From NCBI RefSeq assembly GCF_963583255.1, contig NC_084807.1:18132572-18196571 (forward strand): a stretch of 64,000 bases of DNA. Reading direction: 5' to 3'. The position numbers and the translations under genes are program-made. This document shows, piece after piece, positions 26,165-37,727 of this stretch. The notes beneath the pieces are model-generated. The model was given only the letters and a program-made list of their open reading frames with translations, had not been told where the DNA came from and did not search any database. The stretch is from Pyrus communis. Its lineage: Eukaryota > Streptophyta > Magnoliopsida > Rosales > Rosaceae. Position 1 is the first letter of the stretch. The number at the start of each line of letters is the position of its first letter.

Positions 26165-27706
26165 GTTCCTATCACAAGATAAATGGACAAGATGTAGTTA
26201 GTATAATGGAGAAAAAAAAATCAATCCATTCACATAGGAGTAGAACTTTCAGGTTCTAATAGACATGTATTGGTTTAAATTTTCATGTAAAAAACTTTGA
26301 GTTTTCTTGGGTGATTTTTTAAGGAAAACTTCATGTTTTCAAACAAGGCATGTTTCTAGAAACTTAAGGTTTCAAAACAATTATTAACTTCAGGTTCATA
26401 TGTTCGTGTAGACAAACACAAATATATATACAGATTTATGCAAATAGATCTTCAAGGTCTATTATTATTATTATAATTGAATTAATTATTTGGATTTCAG
26501 GCCAAAATTAAAGTGTGGGTGAAAAATTATAAAACCCAAATTGTCTAAATAAATAAACAATTTAGCTCAGGACCCAAAAACATGGGCCAAAGCCCATGGG
26601 TAGGCTAAGAATGCTTAAACCGTGTGGCCCAGGCCCAAGAATTGTGCTTGGGTAAATAGATATGGGTTGCAGGCCTAATATACCAGAGGCCCAAATGGGC
26701 GTGGATTGGGTGTGACGCGGTGCAATGCACCGATTCTCCATCACTGAGCTGGGATCATGTGCAGTGTCGTGCACGGGGACACCAAAGCCCAATTGGGCTA
26801 GTGTCATTCGTGGGCCGAGAGTCTAGTTCAACCCAATGAGCTATTTGGATTTGGGTCGTGGCAACAAAGACAACTAGCAGCCCAAAAAAAAAAGGTGATA
26901 TGCCATGCAGGCCCAAGGGTCGAAGGCCCACTAAGGCTCAAGTCGAGAAATCCAGAACACCCTAGCGGCGTTGGGTGTGGGCTTCGAGCCGAAAAAAATC
27001 TCTGGTGTCGTTTCAGGCGACTTCCCTCGATCGGTCACTGCACGGCAATGCAAGAGGGTGCAATTGGAACCCTAGTTTTGGACCGAAACCTAAGTCTCGA
27101 CGTCAAGGGGGGATCTGAGAAACAGTGAGGATTCGAAGAATCCTTCGAAAATTCACCGATGGTTATCAGATTTTTCAAGAAACCAATCGTCTCCAACGAT
27201 GGTTAGGTCCCAAAAACACGACTGCAGATTGTGATGTCCCAGAGAGACGGCGGTGAGGCCGTGGCTGACTGTAGGAGACAGTTGGGTTTGTGGGTTCGAT
27301 GCCAAAACGATGTCGTCTTCTCAGATGGAGCATTTGGGGTTTTGCTCCGGTTCATCGCGATTCATGAAGGCTCGCATGAGCTTGGGTTTTGAATTTGACA
27401 AACCCAAAAAAAAAATTTCAATGCATAGACATATATTTGATGCAATTCATGGCAATATCAATTCACATAATTCAACAATTATGGATATAATGCATACACA
27501 GTTTATGTATAATCTAAAATTCGAAAAACGTAAAGTTGGGTCATGCATTATAGTGCATGTTCATGCTATCAGAGCTGCAAAAATATCGAGATAAAACTTG
27601 TTGTTTTGAAAGAACTTGATTGTGTGATGATATTGGTGAACTAGTTTGATGCAAAAAACTTCCACGTCAGATTCCTAAGCACAGCTGTATGAGCATGTTG
27701 ATAACG
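26165..27706 (-). other. Copia C leader and primer-binding site
   Basis: The primer-site analogue is at 27691-27706 (minus CGTTATCAACATGCTC). The leader resembles that of copia A (for example a shared GAATTGCATCAAATATATG). Small frames here are not conserved and are left out. Confidence 0.65.
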
Positions 27707-27970
27707 TGTTGTGGCCTATGTTTAACTGACAAGGAGGGGAGGGCCGGCGGTACTGAGAAAATATAGAGAGAGATGTGTTTGTTGGGTTGTGTAGAGGATG
27801 TGTTATTCCTCCTACGCAATGCTTTTATTTATAGTAATAAGAGAGAGAGAGAGAGAGAGAGAATCCTTCTCCTCCAAGAAATACAAGTCCTAATAGGGAA
27901 GAATAACTAGAATATAATCTAATATAATCTAAGATTTACACAATCACACTTAAATAAGAAGTTTATAACA
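27707..27970 (-). repeat. Copia C 5' LTR with GA expansion
   Basis: Matches 20708-20954, but has a pure GA run at about 27840-27863 where the other LTR has an interrupted GAAAGAGAAG. The repeat must have grown after insertion, since LTRs start identical. Confidence 0.9.
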
Positions 27971-27975
27971 TAAAG

Positions 27976-28225
27976 TACTAATTTAGGATGGTCTCATTTA
28001 TTGTAACGACTCTACAACTTAGGGGATGTCTTGTATTAGTTTTTTATTTTTTTTATTTTTTTTATTTTTTATGTGATAGACTTTAGTAGATTTCGTAGAC
28101 TTTTATTGAATATTAGAAACTCTATGAAATCCACGGACTTTTTAATGCTAGACTTCTACATATTTTGAGAGTTTAATGCTAGACTCTTTTAGAGTTCAAA
28201 AGAATTTAACAGATTTTATAATAAT

Positions 28226-28258
<33 letters not shown>

Positions 28259-28789
28259 ATAACCTTTTTACTCAAGAAACCAATTCGGAGTAGGCAAGGC
28301 TGCACTTAATTTTACTTTTTCTGCTAAGACCAAAATTGTTTGACATGTAAAAGAATCCTTAACTCATGAACATTATATTTTTTTCTATTCCAAATTCTTG
28401 TAAGTAGTATATTTCTAATATGGAGTTGTGGTGGTAGAGTTGGGGTGGGATGATGTTGATGGGCATAGGAGGTTTTTGTACAGTAATGACGAGTATGGCA
28501 AGGTAGTGGTAGAAGTAGTATAATGACGGTGGCGGCGGAAGAAGTGGTAATAGCAATGGCAATGATGTTGGCAATGCCAGCAATAGGGTAGTAGAGAGTG
28601 GTGTGGTGACCATGGTGTGATGGAAGTGGAAATAGTGATCCTCATTGCATTATGGTGGGCAATGAATATATCATGAGATCCATCAAAATCTTAGAATAAA
28701 ATGTTAGATTTGCTATGACAAAAAAAAAAAAAAAACCATAAAACACCACAAACTCTACGAAAATCCATTATTTATTTATTTATTTTGAA
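27976..28789. other. Non-coding interval with simple repeats
   Basis: Contains a TATA/TGTG microsatellite at about 28228-28260, a degenerate GGT/GGC-rich stretch at 28425-28625 and an A-run at 28720-28735. The frames on the minus strand of the GGT-rich stretch are Leu/Pro/His/Ser-rich and look like repeat translation. Confidence 0.45.
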
Positions 28790-28794
28790 CAAGT

Positions 28795-29058
28795 TGTTGC
28801 AGTCATATTTAGAATAGGAATGTGATTGTGTAAATCCTAGGGAATTTGGGAAAGTATTATATATTCCTATTAGGATTACCTATTAAATGTTGTAATCCTA
28901 AAGGGAAAGGTTTTACCCTTTCTACTACTATAAATAAAGGCACAATGGGGTGAATCAAACACACCTCACAATTAAATCAATCTCTCTTCTCCCTCAATCT
29001 TGCCGCACCCCTCTCTCTCTCTAAACCCTAGATCGTTCAATCAAATAGGCCTACAACA
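28795..29058 (+). repeat. Copia B 5' LTR (264 bp)
   Basis: TGTTGCAGTC...GGCCTACAACA. TATA-like ACTATAAATAAAGGCAC at about 28926-28942. The half-tRNA-type primer site CGTTATCAGCACGCTC follows at 29059-29074. Confidence 0.94.
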
Positions 29059-29074
29059 CGTTATCAGCACGCTC

Positions 29075-30497
29075 TTGCCAGAAGCTGAAGAATTGACGCA
29101 TCGTAGGAGGAGGTTATCATCCACCACATTCAAAGGCTTATTCATTTTCTACTAATCAGGTACGCTTAAAATAAGGGAAGATATTTGAAACATCCACGAA
29201 GTATGAAAACATTCCCCATAATGCATGAACCCCTCTATGTTTATATTTTCCTTTCTATACACATATTGTATATGTTCATATATTTGTTTCATGCATCGCA
29301 CAATTAAATTGTTATGTGAAATTTGTGAGTCAAATTATATAAAATAAATTAGAAGCATATTTAGGGTTTCCTAAACCCTAAGGTTTTTTTTTTTGAAAAA
29401 AAAAAAAAAAGAAATTAGACATTGGATGGCACTACCCCCTGCGGCACAACATCGGTAGCAGCCCTCTGGGCTTTGCTACACCTACTTGGACCCCCAGGCC
29501 TTTGACCTAATTGATTAGAATAGGCCTGCATCCCTAGTTCTATCACTGAGGAGGCCCGCAGCCTTCATGGATCCAGACCAAACCCACAACAAGCCTTGCT
29601 TGCTAGGTTCTTGTCCTGCATGCATCCAGACCCGCATACCTGCTCTCTCTAATGCCAGCCCACTCAATTGGGCCTTGTTTCCTTGGGGCTCGTAGCACAG
29701 GAAGCTAGCCTATGCGGCTGAGCTCCCATTCGAACCCACACGTCAGCCCATGAGGTTGGGTTTTGTTCCCCCGTGCATTACCCACAAGGCCAGCACCTAC
29801 TGGGCCTTGTTCCATGCACCCCCCCTTCAGCCCAAACTGAAACCCAGCAGCGACTAGGGCTTCTCCCTCACCTATGTGGCCTACAGCCCAGCCCCGAGGT
29901 ATTCTGAGCCTTGCCTTATACTTAAGGCACCCAAACCCGTGCCACTTAACCCACGGCACCAAGCCCAATATTATTTTGGGGCTATATTTTCGATCCAATA
30001 ATATTATTTTAATATTATTTCGCTTCTACAATCAATCATGTATGGCCCGATTTATTGAATTAATTAAAAGTGACCTGCAGTCCATTAATCTGATAATGAT
30101 ATCCAAAATTATTGACCTGAAGATTACTTTTGGACATTAATGATTCAATAATTTATTTTTATACTTTGAACCGTCACATACTTTCGTAGTAATGAAGCTC
30201 TCACACTTAAGTTCCCGAAGAAACTCAAATCCACTACACTAAGTTAGTATATTGCATTTTGTGTTTCTTGCAGGAACCTCTCATTATGAACTAATTGTTC
30301 ATAACACTAAATTGAACCTTTAGTTTCAAATTTAGTGCCTTTGAAACCCGAAGTTTTCATTCAAAACATACCACATGAAACCCGTAGTTTTCATGCATAA
30401 ATTAAACCAATACATGTCTATAAAACTTGTATGTTCTACGATATATGTCTATGGCTCACCATATGACTACTCACGTTTTTCCCTCTGTTTTAGGGAC
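29075..30497 (+). other. Copia B leader
   Basis: Untranslated region between primer site and gag. The middle (about 29450-29990) is unusually C-rich with many GGCCCA/GCCCA repeats, as in the leaders of copia A and C. The 97-residue frame on its minus strand is a shadow of this composition. Confidence 0.6.
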
Positions 30498-31492
30498 ATT
30501 TCAAACTTAAACAAGCTCGATTTCTCCGCTCTAGAAGTCTCTAGAAGAAACTATCTAAAGTGGGTTCAAGACGTGAAGCTCTATCTCATTACAAAGGGCA
30601 TTAAAGCCATCATCGAGGCACCTATCGCCAACAAACCTATTGACGAAGCTCAGAAGGCTACTACAATGATCTTCATTCAAAGACACATCCATGATGCACT
30701 GCAGACTGAGTATCTCGCTGAGGATGACCCACGCACCATCTGGCTTGCTCTGGCCGATCGTTTCGATCACCAGAAAGACATATACTTGCCTAAAGCAAGA
30801 CACGACTGGCACCATCTTCGCTTCCAAGACTTTAAGTCCGTGAATGAATACAACTCTGAAGTTTGTAGAATTCTTTGTTGAAATTCTGCAAAGTGGAACT
30901 AACCAAATCAGATCTCTTGGAGAAAACTTATTCGACCTTCCATGCCACCAATATTGTTCTGCAGCAACAATATTAGGCACAGAAATTCACAAAGTTCTAG
31001 GATTCGATCTCTGTTTTACTTCTCGCTGAAAAGTAAAACTATCTTTTGATGAAGAATCATCAAGCTTGACCCACTGGCTCGAACGCCGCTCATGAAGCGC
31101 ATGCGACCAATTCTAGCAGCCATAAACGACGAAAGAACCGTCATGGCCGTGGCAATGGGTGGCAAGCCCAACCACAGGCCCAAGGTCAACAGAGTGCCGC
31201 ACCTAAGGGAATAAATGTGACCCAGCAGCGTCCACCACTCGCCCCTAAGGCCCCAAACTTCAAGAACAAGGGCAAAGCTCCCGTTCATACTGCTTCTACT
31301 GAACTGGACATGTGTTATCATTGTGGATCCAAGGATCATTGGTCACGCGTATACCGAGCTTCCCTTGAAGCCATTGCCAAGTATCATTCCCGTCGTGAGT
31401 CTAACTTTGCACATGTTGATCATCCGGAAGATGCAACTACATCCATGGAGATATCGGACTTTCAGGAGGCATCAACGCCTATGAATGAATAA
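30498..31492 (+). pseudogene. Copia B gag, start codon changed and frameshifted
   Basis: Where copia A has ATGTCGAAT, copia B has ATTTCAAAC, so the family start codon is lost; the frame could only be entered from an upstream ATG at 30375. WVQDVKLY, then DALQTEYLAEDDPRTIWLAL and HHLRFQDF, are well kept up to a frameshift and stop near 30880. The nucleocapsid part (31217-31492) keeps a C-Y-H-C...H-W...Y knuckle, with its last Cys replaced by Tyr. Confidence 0.85.
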
Positions 31493-31744
31493 ATTAGACA
31501 TGTTTTTAGGGTGTTTTACCCCTAGTGGGGCCACTAGGAGTGGCTGGCCCTACCCCCCTCTTTTGTTAGGTTTATGGTTTAATTTTGAACAACTTTTCTA
31601 TGTATTTGGAATAATTTGTTTGGTTTTGGTTTGTTTTTAATTATGGATTGTTATTTGAATGGATATTATTCTCTCGAATTGCTTAATTGAATGAATGGAC
31701 TTATATTTTTGTATGTGACCAATTTAATCAATTTATTTCTAAGT

Positions 31745-34700
31745 ATGTCTAGTGGGGAAGTTAGTTGTCTGGCAGATAGTGCAACCACGCACACCATCTT
31801 GCATGAACGACACTATTTTACTAACTTAATACCCAAGAAAGCTCCTTTGACAACTCTCTCAAGCCCATCCAATTTGATTGAAGGATACGGAAAGGCATGT
31901 ATCATGTTGTCTAATGGTACAATCTTGACCATTAAGGAGGCATTCTATTCTCCACATTCCGAAAGAACATTGCTGAGTTTTAGAGATATTCGAGATAATA
32001 AATATCATCTTGAAACCAATGAAGATCATGGTTCTGAATTTCTTTGTATCACTTTATACGAATATGGGCCAGAAGCATATTCACGAAAAGTTGGAACGTC
32101 TGCCGAATGGATTGTACATCATAACCATTCGCGGCATAGAATCCCATAATGTGGCCGGCCCTATGCCTGAGTTCCAGGACACTTTATTACTTTAGCATGA
32201 TCATTTTGGACATCCTGGATGTGACATGATGCGCCGTATCCTTAAATCTTCTCACGGGCATAAGTTACATCCCTATGTTGGATTTCCGTCATGCAAAGCG
32301 TGTTCTTTAGGGAAGTTGAATATTCAACCCTCCCATACAAATATTATTCATGACCCCCCTAATTTTCTTTAGAGGATTCAAGGGGAAATTTGTGGACCTA
32401 TCCAACCAACATGCGGACCATTTAAATATTTTATGGTGTTGGTTGATGCATCAACAAGATGGTTACATGTTTGCTTGTTGTCCACACGCAACGCCACGTT
32501 TGCTAAACTCCTAACTCAAATCATTAAGCTAAGGGCTCGCCACCCTAATTATCCGATTAAGTCGATTCGACTGGATAACGCTGGAGAGTTTACGTCACAG
32601 ACTTTTGACGATTATTGCATGTCAGTAAGGATTGATGTGGAACATCCTGTGCCCCATGTTCACACCCAAAATGGCCTGGTAGAAGCTTTCATAAAGCGCC
32701 TTTAATTGATAGCTCGGACTTTGGTTATGAGAACCAAAATGCCGGTATCTGCCTGGGGCTATGTAATATTGCACACAGCTATGTTGGTCCACCTGAGGCC
32801 CACCGCTACCCTTCACCATTACAATTGGTCACTAGATACGAGCATGACGTCTCGCATTTACGGGTGTTTGGGTGCGCCATTTATGTGCCAATAGTGTTAC
32901 CACTACTTACCAAAATGGGTCCTTAGAGAAAAATAGGAATCTATGTCAGTTATGATTCGCCATCAATTGTTCGATACTTAGAACCCTTGATAGGAGATCT
33001 CTTTACCGCACATTTTGCGGATTGTCATTTTGATGAGACAGTTTTCCCGTCATTAGGGGGAGATAAGCATGCTAACGTTCTCGTAGAATGTTGCAAATTG
33101 TCGTGGTATACTCCTACTATGTCTCATTTAGATCCCCGCACTGCCCAGTCTGAAACTGAGGTGCGACGAATTATAGATCTTTAGAGTATTGCTCAAAGCA
33201 TGCTGGATGCTTTTAATGATCTAGCAAAGGTGACAAGATCAAATATACCCGCTGCAAACATACCTGCAAGGATAGATGTACCCCGCGTACGTCAACTGCC
33301 CGTCTGGGAAGGTCGAACCGTCCCCGAAGGTGGGGATGCCGCACCCTCCACACGGCAAGGTACATTGATGACTAGCCAATCATCTACTCCGACCTCGAGG
33401 CGTGGCAGACCCCTTGGTTCAAAGGATTCACAACCCCAGAAGAAGAAAATGGCACCAACTAATGACCCTAGTTTGAATCCGACTATTGCTCACTCATCTG
33501 TTCCAACGCATGAGGTTATTCTAGATTACGATAATGCTTCAGGCAAAACATGTTGGCCTCCCAAGAATCGCGAGATTTCGGTCCATTACACACTATTGGA
33601 TGAGGTTTGGAATAGGAATGAGATGATCGTCGACGATGCATTCGCGTACTCAGTAGCTACTGACATCATGCTTAACAATGACATTGAACCACATTCCGTC
33701 GATGAATGCCAACGTAGAACCGATTGGTCAAACTGGAAACAAGCAATCCAGGTAGAACTCGATTCGCTCACGAAACGTAAAGTGTTTGGACCTATCATTC
33801 CAACACCACCACGTGTAAAGCCTGTTGGCTACATGTGGGTTTTCGTGAGGAAGCGTAATGAGAAGAATGAAATAGTCTGATACAAAGCACGTCTCGTAGC
33901 GCAACGCTTCTCTCAATGCCCTGGGATTGATTACGAGGAGACGTATTCCCCCGTAATGGACGTTATAACGTTCCGCTACCTAATCAATTTGGTAGTTTCC
34001 AAAAAACTGAATATGAAGTTTATGGACGTGGTAACCGCATATCTTTATGGGGATCTAGATACGAAAATCTATATGAAAGTTCCAGAAGGACTTCCATTGA
34101 CTGGTTCCAATAGTTCTAGACCACAGAACACTCTCACAATTAGGTTGAAGAGGTCACTCTACGGATTGAAACAATTCGGGCAGATGTGGTATAACCGTCT
34201 GAGTGAATATTTGACAAGTCAGGGTTATGTGAACAACGAACTATGCCTATGCGTGTTCATAAAGAAGTCATATTCTGGATTTGCAATTGTTGTAGTTTAT
34301 GTCGATAACATGAACCTCATTGGGACTTCCACAAAGCTTGAGGAAATTGCTGCACACCTGAAATCGGAATTTGAGATGAAGGATCTTGGGAAAACTCGAT
34401 ACTGTCTCAGCCTGAAAATCGAGCATTGTTCGGATGGAATCCTAGTACATAAATCGAACTACACCCAAAAAGTGTTGCATCATTTTAATGAAGATAAAGC
34501 GAAGCCTTTCAAGTACACCCATGGTTGTTCGGACTCTAAATGCTAAACGAGATCATTTCCGCCCAAAGGAGGATGATGAAGAGATTTTGGAACTCGAAGT
34601 TCCTTACCTAAGTGCAATTGGGGCTTTATTGTACTTGGCTCAGTGCATTAAACCCGACATCTCCTTCGCTGTGAATCTATTGGCTAGATACAGTAATACG

Positions 34701-35335
34701 CCCACACGCAGACACTGGAATGGTGTTAAAGACATTTTCCACTACCTCAAAGGTACTACGGATTTGGGTTTGTTATATACCCGTGAATCTCCAAGTGTTG
34801 CCGCCCCCTATAGCTTTCAAATTGATTCTCACCTTGTTGGTTACGCAGATGCTGGATATCTGTCTGACCTATATAGAGCACGTTCTCAAACGGGCTATGT
34901 CTTTACTGTTAGAGACACCGCTATATCTTGGAGGTTTACCAAGCAAACGCTAGTTGCGACTTCGTCTAACCATGTTGAGATTATCGCCCTGCATGAAGCA
35001 TCGCGTGAGTGTTTTTGGCTGAGAGAAGTTATGGGACATATTCGAAGCACTAATGGTCTTACATCAGTCGTTGACCTTCCTACGACAATCTTTGAAGAAA
35101 TGGAGCATGTATCAAGCAGCTGAATAAGGGATACATCAAGGGAGACAACACGAAGCACATAGCGCCGAAGTTCTTTTACTCACACCAGCAGCAGCATCAG
35201 AAGATTGAAGTCAAGCAAATCCGTTCCCAAGACAACTTGGCCGATCTCTTTACCAAGTCGTTGCCCAAGTCTACATTTCAGAAGCTCGTCCAAGGAATCG
35301 GTATGCGTAAATTATCTGAGTTGAATCGCTTATAG
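31745..35335 (+). pseudogene. Copia B pol, nearly complete but broken
   Basis: ATG at 31745 opens directly at protease (SCLADSATTHT). Pre-integrase HHCC (HDHFGHPG, CKACSLGK) and integrase core (VLVDASTRW, RLDNAGEF, QNGLVEAF) follow after a frameshift near 32100; a stop lies at 32702-32704. The region before RT and the RT itself (33200-34546) are long, with a TGA at 33878-33880. The RT box is YVDNM rather than YVDDM. RNase H (34555-35335) keeps YADAGYL and has a frameshift near 35097. It ends at TAG 35333-35335. Confidence 0.9.
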
Positions 35336-35749
35336 TTCTCTTATTTAGAAGTTATGTCTAACTCAGGAGGAGTATCTTGAAGCATACTCACATGATCTTA
35401 ATGTACTCTTTTTCCCTACAATTAGGAGCATTTTTTCCACTGGGTTTTTACTACCTAACTAGGTTTTAATGAGGCACCCATCCCGGGATGATCATACTTC
35501 GTTGAGTTCACTACCTTCATCCAGTTTGACGAGTGTTTTAGACATTATGCATATTTTCTTACTTTTCTCCTTAGTCTATGGGTTTTCCCCATTCCTTGGG
35601 TTTTACCATAGCAAGGTTTTTGTGAGTTTTACAAATGCATACTTCAAAGTAAATTTGAGACTCGCAATCACCCATTGTGTTGATGACTTCATCAACTATT
35701 CTACCTTATCTGCTGAAGATCTGATGTGATGGTTTGTTAAGTATTTACA

Positions 35750-35763
35750 CACTCAAGGGGGAG
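35750..35763 (+). other. Copia B polypurine tract
   Basis: ACTCAAGGGGGAG directly precedes the 3' LTR. Confidence 0.85.
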
Positions 35764-36029
35764 TGTTGCAGTCATATTTAGAATAGGAATGTGATTGTGT
35801 AAATCCTAGGGAATCTGGAAAGTATTATATATTCCTATTAGGATTAGATTACCTATTAAATGTTGTAATCCTAGGGAAAGGTTTTACCCTTTCTACTACT
35901 ATAAATAAAGGCACAATGGGGTGAATCAAACACACCTCACAATTAAATCAATCTCTCTTCTCCCTCAATCTTGCCGTACCCTTCTCTCTCTCTAAACCCT
36001 AGATCGTTCAATCAAATAGGCCTACAACA
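35764..36029 (+). repeat. Copia B 3' LTR (266 bp)
   Basis: Near-identical to 28795-29058, with the differences listed under copia B. Confidence 0.94.
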
Positions 36030-36034
36030 CAAGC

Positions 36035-37150
36035 GATATTTATCTACACTAATCGGATGGGTGAGAGACTGAGTTAAGCTTCACAATGGAGTATTATTTT
36101 TTAAAATAAATGAACTTTTGAATACATCTAAACTTTTGTTAATTTGCAAAAAGTCATAATTGAATACTATGAGATTTTTATAGATTTTTTTTTTAATTCA
36201 TAAGAAGTCTTTATTCAAGACAGAGCGACTTTTATTGACTCTATAAAATTTTATATTAACTACACTTAATTTAAGTGTCAAGCAAAATTCATCAAATATT
36301 TAATAATTTTCATAATTCCAATATGACATACACCCGCAAGTCTCCCAATTCCATCCAATAGTCAAATTTAAACTCTACATAGATTCTTCTTTTAACACGA
36401 GTAAGCTTACAATTCTCTACTTGTCTGATTTTTGTATCAAAATTCACTCTCCTTTTCTTCATCGTGTCATACTCAATTGTACTTAATCATCTTTTTCAAA
36501 ATTTTCTAACCCATTTATATACGTTGAAGACTAAATTTGTAGACAAATTTTTGTAAACTAAATGATAAGGAAATTGATGATTGAATTATTATTTAAGTGT
36601 TGATAAACGTACTCATTTTCTATTGGTGACACGTTATTTGATTTGCAAATTTTGTCTACAAATTAATTACTCTCCCTAGCATTATTCATATTTGAAAACA
36701 TGCACCGGCAAAAAAAAATATCTTAATTAAGATGACACCAATGATCCACTCAAAATATTCGACATACCAATTACCAACGGATGATAATCCACGCCACACA
36801 AGCACACTTTTTTCTTTTTCTTTGATGAAGCACACAATTGGAACACTTAGAACCAACGTTCTTGTATGGGACCTACGAATTGTAGACACTCTGATTTAAA
36901 GATGCACACGCACTTAGCTATGTGTGATTATATATAATCATCACCAATAATAACCCAATTCAAAAGTTAAGCAAAAAAGATGCTCTCAATCAAGACTCGA
37001 GTAATTGATTTTCTCTTTACTATTGCAACGTTTCACCAATTGTTGGACAAGAAAATCCCATTACAAGATTCTTTCATTAAATATTAAATCTTGGGAAATA
37101 AATGATCTTAATTAACTTAACCTAAATTCAAGTTAGCCAATGTCCTGGCC
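36035..37150. other. AT-rich sequence upstream of the first MIR159 gene
   Basis: No gene seen. By position this holds the upstream promoter of the microRNA gene at 37279. A perfect 16-bp palindrome TGATTATATATAATCA lies at 36924-36939. Copia B begins its left edge, so the native upstream sequence is at most about 1.1 kb here. Confidence 0.5.
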
Positions 37151-37158
37151 TATATAAA
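37151..37158 (+). promoter_or_regulatory. TATA box of MIR159 copy 1
   Basis: TATATAAA in the context GGCCTATATAAACACC, 140 bp before the miRNA* arm. The other two copies have a TATA-like box at nearly the same distance, and the minus-strand copy keeps matching flanks (CCTATATAC, TGTTCTCATA). Confidence 0.75.
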
Positions 37159-37278
37159 CACCCCTTAATGCTTCCCATTCTCATAGCCAAATATGATCAT
37201 TTCATATATGTTTCCTAAGAAGAGTGCTATTATATGCATATATGTGTAGTAGCTAGCTAGGGCATTAGGGTTTTTGGG

Positions 37279-37487
37279 TTTTAGGAGGGGCCCAAATGGA
37301 GCTCTCTCCACTTCAACTCTGAAAGGAAGTGATGGTAGATCACGACTGCTAGTTCATGAATACCCTTGCATGCGCATGGTAACAATGGGCATACGCATGC
37401 TAAAGGTTTGCATGAGGTGGGAGACGAAGCTACCTTGATCTTTTTGGTATTGGAGTGAAGGGAGCTCCTACTGATCTTCCTAAAAAC
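37279..37487 (+). ncRNA. MIR159: MIR159-type microRNA precursor, copy 1
   Basis: Long hairpin of the miR159/miR319 superfamily. The mature 21-mer lies on the 3' arm at 37449-37469 and includes GGAGTGAAGGGAGCTCC. The 5' arm at 37298-37316 (GGAGCTCTCTCCACTTCAA) pairs with it at 18 of 19 positions, with two G-U pairs and one C-A mismatch. A second conserved duplex lies nearer the loop: 37346-37365 (CTGCTAGTTCATGAATACCC) against 37403-37421. The outer stem closes with TTTTAGGA/TCCTAAAA. The two-duplex layout and the start near AUUGGA favour miR159 over miR319. miR159 normally cuts GAMYB-like MYB mRNAs in the nucleus/cytoplasm via AGO1. It has G where most miR159 have U at position 7, as in grape miR159a/b as I recall. 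Confidence 0.92.
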
Positions 37488-37677
37488 TTTCTTCTTTCTT
37501 ATTTCTAAGTTTTTGCATGTTTGTGGTTTTTATTCTCTCTTTTCTCTAAGCATGTAGGTGATGGTGAGGCTCCAAATATGTTCAGCAGTAGACTTGCACT
37601 TGCCGAAAGAGCTAGCCTTCCTCTTCTGTTCCCTTCCTCCTCAGACTCATGAAAAATCGTGATGGTGATCCAACCTA

Positions 37678-37680
<3 letters not shown>

Positions 37681-37723
<43 letters not shown>
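37681..37723. repeat. TA microsatellite
   Basis: Uninterrupted TA repeats (43 bp) about 200 bp downstream of MIR159 copy 1. Similar AT runs occur at about 40154-40182, 57151-57182, 58388-58437 and 61720-61740. Confidence 0.95.

Positions 37724-37727
<4 letters not shown>

Larger units (their letters stand above)
20708..27970 (-). mobile_element. Copia C: Ty1/copia retrotransposon, decayed
   Basis: LTRs at 20708-20954 (3') and 27707-27970 (5'), reading TGTTATAAAC...CAACA on the minus strand. Flanks are GAAAG (20703-20707) and TAAAG (27971-27975), a 5-bp TSD with one change. gag and pol occupy the middle in the copia order and are broken by stops and frameshifts. The LTRs differ at many sites (roughly 8-10 percent by eye), so it is older than copia B. 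Its leader resembles that of copia A, so A and C belong to one family. Confidence 0.92.
28795..36029 (+). mobile_element. Copia B: youngest Ty1/copia retrotransposon here
   Basis: LTRs at 28795-29058 and 35764-36029. Flanks are CAAGT (28790-28794) and CAAGC (36030-36034), a 5-bp TSD with one change. By eye the LTRs differ by three substitutions and three small indels (one a 6-bp TAGATT insertion) in about 265 bp, so insertion is recent compared with its neighbours. gag and pol keep long frames but each carries at least one stop or frameshift. It is a separate family from A/C by LTR sequence, yet has the same gag-spacer-pol layout. Confidence 0.94.

Noticed and set aside
28359..28645. Leu/Pro and His/Ser-rich minus frames
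   Set aside because: Translation of a degenerate GGT/GGC repeat tract in two frames.
30555..30980. 141-residue minus frame
   Set aside because: Antisense shadow of copia B gag.
37279..37487. Calling copy 1 MIR319 rather than MIR159
   Set aside because: The mature sequence lacks the GGACTGAAGGGAGCTCCC core of miR319, starts in miR159 register, and the stem shares the MIR159 landmarks; I keep the superfamily caveat.
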